DNA of 64,000 nucleotides from an uncultured Caryophanales bacterium (GCA_946412015.1 CAMKGA010000006.1:1-64000), one strand, 5' to 3'. Shown: positions 1-8,478, numbered from the stretch's first letter. Notes: generated by a model not told the origin, from the letters alone. Translations and numbers: made by a program.

Positions 1-132
1 AGACTAAATTCAACTCGGTAATATTGAAACTGGAATTTACTTTTTCATTTCACAAATAAAAAAAATTTATAAAAGTAATAAAAAAAAGCTTGAATAAATT
101 TCTTTTTTGTTGTATAATTTTTCTTGTCGGAT

Positions 133-209
133 GTCTCAGTAGCTCAGCTGGATAGAGCATCGCCCTTCTAAGGCGAGTGTCAGGGGTTCGAATCCCTTCT
201 GGGACACCA
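133..209 (+). tRNA. tRNA-Arg (anticodon TCT), CCA encoded
   Basis: 7-bp acceptor stem GTCTCAG/CTGGGAC, anticodon stem TCGCC/GGCGA with loop CTTCTAA, T-arm GGTTCGAATCC, terminal CCA. Confidence 0.95.
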
Positions 210-248
210 TTTTAAATATTAAGCCTATATAGGCTTTTTATTTTATAT

Positions 249-322
249 GCCCTTTTAGTTAAGTGGTATAACAAAGCCATGGTAAGGCTTAGTCATAAGT
301 TCGATTCTTATAAAGGGCACCA
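249..322 (+). tRNA. tRNA-Thr (anticodon GGT), CCA encoded
   Basis: acceptor GCCCTTT/AAAGGGC, anticodon stem AAGCC/GGCTT with loop ATGGTAA, T-loop TTCGATT, terminal CCA. Confidence 0.92.
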
Positions 323-356
323 GATTAATAGGAAACTCGAACTTTTCGGGTATAAT

Positions 357-386
357 AAAAAAGCGGCTTGCAAAAAAGTCGTTTTT
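357..386 (+). terminator. intrinsic terminator downstream of the tRNA pair
   Basis: AAAAGCGGCTT...AAGTCGTTTTT hairpin with U-run. Confidence 0.6.
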
Positions 387-430
387 ATGTTATTATGAAT
401 ATGTCAGAGAAATTTGCATACAATAAAAAA

Positions 431-519
431 GGAAATATACAGCTTTGGCGAGTTGAATGTCTACCTAAATAAATTTAAGCGAGACACTTATTCAAATGCG
501 AATGAGTGTCATTTTTTTA
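431..519 (+). ncRNA. candidate small RNA ending in an intrinsic terminator, convergent to a small peptide mRNA
   Basis: -10-like TACAAT at 419-424, then GGAAATAT; terminator stem GACACTTATTC/GAATGAGTGTC (483-510) followed by ATTTTTTTA. Confidence 0.4.
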
Positions 520-601
520 TTACAATAATCATTATGATTAGGAGTAACAAAATGATAGAAAGATATCTAAGAACTCTTATAACAAAAATTCTCTTCTTCA
601 T
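509..601 (-). CDS. 30-aa hydrophobic single-TM peptide MKKRIFVIRVLRYLSIILLLLIIMIIVIKK (candidate type I toxin-like)
   Basis: ATG with upstream AGGAGG, consensus promoter TTGTAT-17-TATAAT at 690-695/667-672; basic ends and hydrophobic core. Confidence 0.5.
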   Translation of the reverse strand: MKKRIFVIRVLRYLSIILLLLIIMIIVIKK

Positions 602-853
602 TTTTATCAAACCTCCTCTCTTTATGAGATTTGGTAGACACTCAACAACTGATATTTCCTATGAAAATTATACTAAATATTTTAATATAATACAATGAGT
701 TTGACTAAATTTTGACTATTTAGAAACACACTTGCAAATTGACATAATCAATTTGTAATTTTTAAATAAATAATATTTTATTTTTTTAAATTTTATGTTA
801 AGATAGTTTTGTAATAAAATTAAACCATTCAGTTATTTGGACTGGGCCCTAGG

Positions 854-885
854 GATAGGTATGATCTAATCATATCTATCTTTTT
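854..885 (+). terminator. intrinsic terminator in the leader of the exonuclease gene (possible attenuator)
   Basis: 12-bp stem GATAGGTATGAT/ATCATATCTATC, CTA loop, TTTTT; about 20 nt before the ATG at 906. Confidence 0.7.
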
Positions 886-905
886 GTTTAAAGGAGGAAT
901 TATTT

Positions 906-1739
906 ATGAATAAAATTATTTTGATAGATGGACATAATTTATTATTTAGAATGTTTTATGGAATACCATCACCTATAAAAAATACTAAAGGAAAAGAAAT
1001 TAGAGGGTTAATTGGATTTATTGGTAGTTTGAAAAAAATAGTTGATGAATTTCGACCATATTTATTAATTGTGGTTTTTGATAGTCAAACCAGTAAAGAT
1101 AGTAACTTAAAAATTGATATAAATTATAAACGAAATAGAGTCGATTATACAAATATATCAGAAGATGATAATCCCTTTTCGCAACTTCCCTTAATAAAGA
1201 AAGCTTTAGAATATTTAAACATTTATTATTTAGAAGTTGAAAATTATGAAGCCGATGATTACATAGCTTCTATAATAAACAATAATAGAGAAAATCAATA
1301 TATAATAGTATCAACAGATTCTGATTTTATACAATTAGTAGATAATAATATATTTCTATATGTTCCTAGAGGTAAAAAAAGCGTATTATATACTCCAGAA
1401 GAAGTTGTAAAAAAATATAATATACCACCCACAAAATATGTAATATTTAAATCATTAGTTGGCGATAAAAGTGATAATATTAAAGGAGTAAAAGGAATAG
1501 GAAATATTATTGCTGCAAAGATACTAAATTATAGTTCAATACAAAATTATATATTTAATAATCCTGATTCTAGATTTGTAAAACTTCTTATTGATAATGA
1601 AGAGATAATTTTAAAAAATCAAAAATTAATATGTATGAGTAATAATATAGATACTTCTAAAATTACTTTTAAAAAATTATCTAACAATATTTCTACTTTT
1701 AAAACCTATGAAATAATTGAAAAAATTGGAGAAAGATAA
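906..1739 (+). CDS. stand-alone 5'-3' exonuclease (PolA N-terminal / FEN-like)
   Basis: IDGHNLLFR, NYEADDYIA, STDSDFIQLV, VGDKSDNIKGVKGIG motifs; RBS AAAGGAGG. Confidence 0.9.
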   Translation: MNKIILIDGHNLLFRMFYGIPSPIKNTKGKEIRGLIGFIGSLKKIVDEFRPYLLIVVFDSQTSKDSNLKIDINYKRNRVDYTNISEDDNPFSQLPLIKKALEYLNIYYLEVENYEADDYIASIINNNRENQYIIVSTDSDFIQLVDNNIFLYVPRGKKSVLYTPEEVVKKYNIPPTKYVIFKSLVGDKSDNIKGVKGIGNIIAAKILNYSSIQNYIFNNPDSRFVKLLIDNEEIILKNQKLICMSNNIDTSKITFKKLSNNISTFKTYEIIEKIGER

Positions 1740-1816
1740 AAGTTGTCGTACTTCTTCCTTTAGGGCACCATAGGAAAATCCGCTCAAACTTTTTATAGTT
1801 TCGAGAATAAATAGAC

Positions 1817-1846
1817 AATCAATTCTAAATTAGGATTGATTTTTTT
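1817..1846 (+). terminator. terminator of the exonuclease gene, overlapping the convergent amidoligase stop codon
   Basis: AATCAATTCTA/TAGGATTGATT stem plus T7. Confidence 0.75.
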
Positions 1847-3305
1847 CTAAACAAGAAACTTTTTCATCAGTTATAAAAGTTTTTCTTCCTGTATAGAATT
1901 TTTTATATGAAGATTTATCTTTTACAGAAATCCATCTTTTTTTAAATATTTCTTTTTCTTCTTCATTATCAAATAATAAGTTAAGTAATAAATTTAACTT
2001 TTCTTCTTCTGAAACATTATCATTTAAAAATTCAGTAAAATATTGTTGCTTTGTTTTAGAATTATTAGCTAATTCTAAACTTGTTTGAAACAACTTACTA
2101 ATTAATAGGATATTTTGCATAATTATTTCAAAATCTAATGAACTATTAAATAATCTAAATTCTATTCTTCCTTTGTCATTTTTATGCCAAGTCATATGAT
2201 TAAAATTCACACTTGTATATCTAATACTCGTATCATCGTCTGATTTCTCTTCCAAGTATTTTTTGAATATAACATATTTTTCTTCTTCTGTGTTAGCATG
2301 CATCAATTCAAATTCTAAATCTCCATGTGAAAAACCAAATAAATCATTTAATCTTTCTCTTAATTGAATATTATACATAAATCTAGTAAAATCTTCTTCA
2401 TTATTCAGTACAATTCTATTATTTTCTTCGAATGTTTTTTGAATATTTGCTTTGATTGGATTAGACATAGTGTTGGCACAAACTCTTATTTCATCATTTT
2501 CTTTATTTGAAATTTTAAAAAATAATTCTTCACATTCACTCCATATTATTAACAAATATTTAAGCGCATCAATATTTCCATTAAAATAATCAACACCAAT
2601 ATTTATATGTAATCCTGTTCCACCATGAATTTGTGCACCTAACACTTTAAATATCATACAAATAGCTTTTATTTGATTTAAATTGTCTAATGTGTTTGTC
2701 ATAATAGGTGAAGATGCCTCTGGTAGATCATCATCAGTCTCTTTGGAGAAAATCCATTTACTAAATTCATTTTCTTTTTCAAAATCAGAATTATTTGTTA
2801 TTTTGCTAATTAAATAAATTGGAATCGATAAAGATTTCATAATAGTAGTTAATGTTTTTGTTTCAAAAATTTTTTGTATTTCTGTAAATGAAACTTTGCA
2901 ATATTCTAATTCTATGCCAAATTTTAAATTAGTAGGAATATTTAATGTTTGTAAATTTTCATCAAAAGTATAATTGGAAAATAATTGTTTAAATATTATA
3001 ATCTTATCTTTTTCTTCTAAGTTATCTATAGATAATATTATTGAATTTCAATTATAACAATAGTCTCTATATAAATTATCTTTATAATAGAATTTTTTAA
3101 TCAATTCTATTTTTATATTTAAATCATTAATTGTTTTTATTGCAAGTAATTTAAATTTATTCACTAAATCGTAAAGATGTACTTGTTGTAAGTACCAAAT
3201 AATATAATCTAATTTTTCATAAATTTCCTCATCAGAATAATTTTCTATGGAATCTATGAATTTACATATATCATCATATTCCATTCTACTTTTATTTTCT
3301 CCCAT
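1830..3305 (-). pseudogene. amidoligase-family gene interrupted by one in-frame TGA (3048-3050)
   Basis: ORFs 1830-2840 and 3048-3305 are in the same frame; the sequence between reads open as NSIILSIDNLEEKDKIIIFKQLFSNYTFDENLQTLNIPTNLKFGIELEYCKVSFTEI; amidoligase motifs FGIELE, GGTGLHINIG, RIEFRLF. Confidence 0.75.
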
Positions 3306-3472
3306 AATAACCCCAAAAAATATGTATTATATTATAACACAAATTTTATTTTTACAAAAATAATTTAGTAAAATTATCAAAAGTCATGATATAATGGTTG
3401 TAGAATTAAATTGTTTATTTATTTGTTGTGATGGTTTCGGGCTATCTTAACTATCGCACCATGAAATAATAA

Positions 3473-3502
3473 AAAATCAATTCTTCAACAGGAATTGATT
3501 TT
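3473..3502 (-). terminator. terminator-like hairpin downstream of the PGDYG-like gene (usable on either strand)
   Basis: AAAATCAATTC / GAATTGATTTT stem. Confidence 0.65.
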
Positions 3503-3525
3503 ATTTTAAGAAAAAGGATTATAAT

Positions 3526-4072
3526 TTAATCATGTCCTTTTATTTCAAATTCATCGGTAAACTTATATGTATCTTCAAAATCTCTTAAAGAAATTCCATA
3601 CATATCATCTACATTTGTTATATTTATATATCCACCTTTAGCAATTTCCATATCAGATCCCCATTGATTTAAAATAATATCTTCGTTTATTTGAACGAAT
3701 ATTTGAACACCGCCTTTTAGATGGTATAAAGATGGATTTTGTACATCGACCTCATATTTTTTTTCTAAATGTAGAATCATCAATAATCCATTGATTTTTA
3801 TGATTGTTATTATTTACCATTACTTCATTATTCTCATCTACTTTAGTTGCAATCCAGCCAGGTTGATTAGTTTTTTCATCCAACTTTACTTGAGCAACTT
3901 TTTCCTTTACTTCATTGCCTTCTTTATCGACACTATAAGATATAACAGTTTCTCCTACGTTTCCTTGCCTTGCAATAATTCTTGCAAACTTTTCTGCCTT
4001 TCTTGGAATTAGTGTACCATTTTCCAGCCCTTCTTTAACATAACTTGCAACTTCCACTTTTTTATAGCTCAT
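3526..4072 (-). pseudogene. PGDYG-like gene split by a frameshift in an A8 run
   Basis: ORFs 3752-4072 and 3526-3783 join as ...IDDSTFRKK|YEVDVQNPSLYHLKGG...IAKGGYINITNVDDMYGISLRDFEDTYK if one A of the A8 tract is removed. Confidence 0.7.
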
Positions 4073-4082
4073 TATATCATAT

Positions 4083-5483
4083 TTATTTACTTACTCCATT
4101 TTTCTTTGTTTGATTTAATAATAAATCTTTATTTTTATTAGAAAATAAATAATTATTATCTATAAACATTAAACTTTTTAAAGATAACTCTTTTAAACCA
4201 GTATTAAAAAATAAAAAACAATTTCCTATACTTTTTACATTATCTAATGTTAATCTTTTTATATGTCTACCACTTATTAAAAAAGCATTTCCAATTTTTT
4301 CAAGATTATCTGCCTCAAATAAAGATATATCTTCACTACAAGCTAAACAATTATCTCCTATCGTTAATACATTAGCAAGTTGTACTTTTTTTACAAATAA
4401 ACATTTATGCATAAAATTATTACCTATATTTTCTAAAAAAGCATTGTTATATTCAATAATATTATTATTTTTATTAAGTTTAATTATTATTTTTTTATTA
4501 TTCTTACAAGTAATATTTAAAGTTAATATGCCACTTTTTTTATTTCTAGTAGATTCTATTTTTTCTATATCAGTTAATCCATCAATAAAACTATCAGAGA
4601 TATTTTTATCATACAAAACTATCTTATGATGCATTAAATCTACTATAAAATAATCCGCAATAATATATTTTTCCAAATGCAAATATTCTTCCTGTAGTTT
4701 ACCATTATCAATAACTATATTATTTGGTCCATAAAAAGTATTATTAATAATATAAAATATTTTATAATATTTCCCATTTTCATCTTTTTGATAACCATCT
4801 AATTCAAAGTTCATATTATTAGTTAATTCAAGATTATAATGATACATTTTATAAAAGCTATATGTTAATCCTGGAATTATATTATCTAAATTATTACAAA
4901 ATGTTGCATCAGGATTTTTTACTTTGTGATTATATCTATTTTTTATTGAAACACCATTATAATCCCCTTTAGTAAACTGAATACTAATAACAGATACTCC
5001 ATAATCATCTTGTCTAAATGGATATTTATAATCCTCTCTTTTTATATCATTAACATCCTTCTTAACAGCAAAAAAAACATGACAATCTTTTAATCTATCC
5101 TCTTTAAAAGTACATAACTCCTCACCTTTTTTATAATACTTTTTAAAAAAATTTATTTCTCTTTCGCATCTACATTCGTATAAAATATATCCTGCTTCAT
5201 CCATTAATTCGAAAGGCGTCTTATCTGTTTTTAACAATTCTTTTTTTTCATTAAATAAACTATAAATATATTTTTCAAAATCATATATTTTATCATTTTT
5301 TACAAGATCAGCATAAAGAGCTTTAGATGGATAGAAATTATCTTCCAACAATTTTGGCAACCTATTAGGATATTCTAATATTGTTGAAAATATTTTCTTA
5401 CATAAATGCATCATTTCTTCACCATATTTATTTTTTATTTTTTTTAAATCATTATCCATAATATCACAATATAATTTTATCAT
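4083..5483 (-). CDS. uncharacterised protein with C-terminal LRR-like repeats
   Basis: C-terminal repeats of the type L.NV.TIG.NCL...DI.LFEADNLEKIGNAFL; N-terminal segment RQDDYGVSVISIQFTKGDYNGVSIKNRYNH. Confidence 0.6.
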   Translation of the reverse strand: MIKLYCDIMDNDLKKIKNKYGEEMMHLCKKIFSTILEYPNRLPKLLEDNFYPSKALYADLVKNDKIYDFEKYIYSLFNEKKELLKTDKTPFELMDEAGYILYECRCEREINFFKKYYKKGEELCTFKEDRLKDCHVFFAVKKDVNDIKREDYKYPFRQDDYGVSVISIQFTKGDYNGVSIKNRYNHKVKNPDATFCNNLDNIIPGLTYSFYKMYHYNLELTNNMNFELDGYQKDENGKYYKIFYIINNTFYGPNNIVIDNGKLQEEYLHLEKYIIADYFIVDLMHHKIVLYDKNISDSFIDGLTDIEKIESTRNKKSGILTLNITCKNNKKIIIKLNKNNNIIEYNNAFLENIGNNFMHKCLFVKKVQLANVLTIGDNCLACSEDISLFEADNLEKIGNAFLISGRHIKRLTLDNVKSIGNCFLFFNTGLKELSLKSLMFIDNNYLFSNKNKDLLLNQTKKNGVSK

Positions 5484-5520
5484 ATTTTTTTATTTATGTT
5501 AATAAAAATAAAAAAGAGCA

Positions 5521-5709
5521 CTAAAATGTACTCTTATTTACTATATATTTTTTTCCAAGTTCAACTAGTCTTTTAGTCATTTCGCCACCTACAGTACCAT
5601 TAAGTCTACTTGCTGTATCTGCACCAAGTTTTATACCTAATTCTGAAGCTATTTCATATTTCATTTTATCAATAGCTTGTTTTGAACCATTTACAACTAA
5701 CTTATTCAT
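5521..5709 (-). CDS. small acid-soluble spore protein, alpha/beta type
   Basis: [33 protein letters not shown]. Confidence 0.93.
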   Translation of the reverse strand: MNKLVVNGSKQAIDKMKYEIASELGIKLGADTASRLNGTVGGEMTKRLVELGKKYIVNKSTF

Positions 5710-5763
5710 AAATCCTCCATTCTTATTTTATAAAAAAAGATAGCTTAGCTATCCATTTTATTA

Positions 5764-5979
5764 CTATTTTGATTGGTAGTTTGATCCACCTAAATGTTGT
5801 TCAGCAATGCTTACTAATCTCTTAGTAATTTCACCACCTACAGAACCGTTAGCTCTACTTGTAGCATCAGCACCTAAGTTAACACCTAATTCTGAAGCTA
5901 TTTCATATTTCATTTTTTCGATAGCTTGTTTAGCACCAGGTACTACGAATTGATTTTTCTTATTATTCATGGTATTCAC
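5764..5979 (-). CDS. small acid-soluble spore protein, alpha/beta type
   Basis: [33 protein letters not shown]; strong RBS AGGAGGTG. Confidence 0.95.
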   Translation of the reverse strand: MNTMNNKKNQFVVPGAKQAIEKMKYEIASELGVNLGADATSRANGSVGGEITKRLVSIAEQHLGGSNYQSK

Positions 5980-6043
5980 CTCCTGTACACTAATATCTTG
6001 TGTACAAAAGAGTTTTTAATACATTTTTTTTATTGGTAATTTT

Positions 6044-7213
6044 TTACAATATATCTTCGTATTTTTTTTCCAAGTTAGTAATAACTTCTATATTGTTAAT
6101 TGCATCATCTATTAGACTATCATAATCAAAATTAGCTTCATATAATTCACATTTTTCAATTGTTGGATTAATAACTGGATGTTTTGGTACAAAAACTGTA
6201 CAACAATCTTCATATGGTAATATACTAGTTTCATATGTTCCTATTTTTTTTGCAATATCAATTATTTCTAATTTATCCATACAAGCAACAGGTCTAATTA
6301 CTGGAATATTACAAACATTATTTATAACATTCATACTAGATAATGTCTGAGATGCTACTTGTCCTATACTTTCTCCATTAAAAATTACCTGCATTTTTTT
6401 CTTCTTTGCCAATTTTTCTGCAATACGATACATCATTCTGCGCATAATAGTAATAATGTATTCTTCTTTAGTATTTTTAAGTATTGTCTCTTGAATTTTT
6501 GTAAATGGAACAATATTAACTTTAATACTTCCTGAATACTTATTTATTATATTAGCAAGCTCTATAACTTTATTTTTTGCCATTTCACTTGTATGAGGTG
6601 GTGATTCAAAATATAAACATTCTAAATCTACTCCTCTTTTTAAAGCTAGATATCCAGCAACAGGAGAATCAATTCCTCCACTTAACATAAGTAATGATTT
6701 ACCTTGAATTCCAACAGGATATCCACCTAAACCTTTTATCTCATTAAAATAGATAAAAGTCCCTTCTTGTCTTATTTCTATTTTTATTAAAATGTCTGGG
6801 TTATGAACATCTACTTTAACACTTTTATTTTTTAATATTTTAGTTGCAACTATTTTATTAAAATCCATACTGTGAATTTCAAAAGACTTTAACGCTCTTT
6901 TAGTATCAATTTTAAAAGTATTAAAAGATAAATTTTCAATTAACTCTAGAACAGTATCACATATAATATCAGTATTATTATCTACTTTATACGCAACTAC
7001 TATACTATGTATTCCAAAAATGTTTTTTAACTTATTTACAACCTCATCTATATAAATTGTCTCTATATATATTCTGGACCTATCTGATTTCATTTTATAA
7101 TTAATATTGCCTAATATACTTTTTATATTATTAGTAAGCCTTTTTATAAAAACATTCCTATTACCTTTTTTAGTTGTTAATTCACCATACTTTATAAATA
7201 TTAATTTTTCCAT
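6044..7213 (-). CDS. thiI: tRNA 4-thiouridine sulfurtransferase ThiI
   Basis: KYGELTTKKGNR, LSGGIDSPVAGYLALKRGV, YEDCCTVFVPKHP. Confidence 0.95.
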   Translation of the reverse strand: MEKLIFIKYGELTTKKGNRNVFIKRLTNNIKSILGNINYKMKSDRSRIYIETIYIDEVVNKLKNIFGIHSIVVAYKVDNNTDIICDTVLELIENLSFNTFKIDTKRALKSFEIHSMDFNKIVATKILKNKSVKVDVHNPDILIKIEIRQEGTFIYFNEIKGLGGYPVGIQGKSLLMLSGGIDSPVAGYLALKRGVDLECLYFESPPHTSEMAKNKVIELANIINKYSGSIKVNIVPFTKIQETILKNTKEEYIITIMRRMMYRIAEKLAKKKKMQVIFNGESIGQVASQTLSSMNVINNVCNIPVIRPVACMDKLEIIDIAKKIGTYETSILPYEDCCTVFVPKHPVINPTIEKCELYEANFDYDSLIDDAINNIEVITNLEKKYEDIL

Positions 7214-7353
7214 ATAAATCCCTCGCAACCAATTATAACACGTAAAACTTTTTTACTCAATAACTAATTTTAATTTCAAACAATTAATAATACTTTTATT
7301 AAGAAAATATTTAAATAAAAAATAATTAATGTATAATATTAAGTGGTGATTTT

Positions 7354-7722
7354 ATGGAAATAAACGGATATAAGTCATTTGATAAATATCATAAAAACAG
7401 ATATGGTATTTATATGGAAGAAGGAAAAACATATCATACTGATGGTATTATAGAATTTGGAATTAATGGTAATGATTTTCATTTTTGTAAATACCTTGAA
7501 GATACTATTAAGTTTCAAAAACAAGATGATGGATTAATAAATCCTGTTATTGCGCAAGTAACTGGCTTTGGAAAAATTGTTGAAGAAAACGATAAAGTAT
7601 ATGATTATTATAATTTATATGCAGCAGAATATATTACAATAAATAAGTTTTTAAGTCGCAAAGAAATAATTAATTATGCATTAAATTTAGGAGTAATTGG
7701 AATGCATAGATTTATTAAATGA
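7354..7722 (+). CDS. uncharacterised protein, possibly with a frameshifted C-terminus
   Basis: ORF; adjacent-frame coding-like tail to 7810. Confidence 0.5.
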   Translation: MEINGYKSFDKYHKNRYGIYMEEGKTYHTDGIIEFGINGNDFHFCKYLEDTIKFQKQDDGLINPVIAQVTGFGKIVEENDKVYDYYNLYAAEYITINKFLSRKEIINYALNLGVIGMHRFIK

Positions 7723-7885
7723 TGACGAAATAAAATTATTTAAAAATGTATATAATATATTTTATAGCAGTGATAATGAAAAAGTTTTTAAATTAATAAA
7801 AAAAATTTAAAAAAAGTATTTTTAAAAGTAAAAACTCCATAATAATAATGTATATTCTAATATAGAATATCTAGAAAGGAGTTTT

Positions 7886-8458
7886 ATGAAAAAATTTATA
7901 ATACTATCAATAACATTTATTTTCACTATTCTATTTGTAACTGGATGTAATTATAATAAAGTAAATGATACAAATATAGATGATACAAATATAAATAATA
8001 CAGATATAGATGAAGATAATAATTATGAAATGTTTAATGGAAGTATTGATAAATCCTGGGATGAGGTTAAAGATGATTATGAGGCTATCGAACTAGAAGC
8101 AAAAAGAGAAGTTGGAAAAATGAATGATATTACCTTAGATGATATTAAATCTTTAGAAAATACAATTGAACAGAAATATCAAAATATTAAAAACGGAATA
8201 AATGATGAGACGGAAGATGATGCTAAAGAATTATATAAAGCTGCAATTAAGATAGAAGAAATATCAAAAAGAAATAATAAAAATGTAAATCATGAATTAA
8301 TAACTTTAAGTCAAGATTCTAAATCTTTAATTAAACATTATTATGGAGAAGCAAATGATGATTTTACAAATGTAAAAAACTCATTTGAATCAGGAATAGA
8401 AAATATAAAGAACTATACAGAAGATAAATGGCAAGAATTTTTAGATATAATAAAATAA
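7886..8458 (+). CDS. predicted lipoprotein, helical
   Basis: signal peptide with lipobox FVTGC; RBS AAGGAG. Confidence 0.7.
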   Translation: MKKFIILSITFIFTILFVTGCNYNKVNDTNIDDTNINNTDIDEDNNYEMFNGSIDKSWDEVKDDYEAIELEAKREVGKMNDITLDDIKSLENTIEQKYQNIKNGINDETEDDAKELYKAAIKIEEISKRNNKNVNHELITLSQDSKSLIKHYYGEANDDFTNVKNSFESGIENIKNYTEDKWQEFLDIIK

Positions 8459-8478
8459 TAGACACTAGTCTATTTTTT
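8458..8478 (+). terminator. intrinsic terminator of the lipoprotein gene
   Basis: ATAGAC ACTA GTCTAT TTTTT. Confidence 0.75.

Noticed and set aside
431-475. Purine riboswitch
   Set aside because: Only the GTCTACC-like core matches; the L2/L3 loop and P3/J3-1 consensus sequences are not evident
414-698. 94-aa plus-strand ORF from the track
   Set aside because: Low-complexity composition, crosses the strong terminator at 483-519 and overlaps the better supported minus-strand peptide
1741-1775. Partial tRNA gene ending GGGCACCA
   Set aside because: No pairing T-stem can be drawn before the acceptor-like sequence; kept only as a possible attachment-site trace
1830-3305. TGA = Trp (mycoplasma code 4) to explain the interrupted amidoligase
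   Set aside because: infB, parC, parE, ftsY and others are full length under the standard code with TGG for Trp; wholesale recoding is not supported
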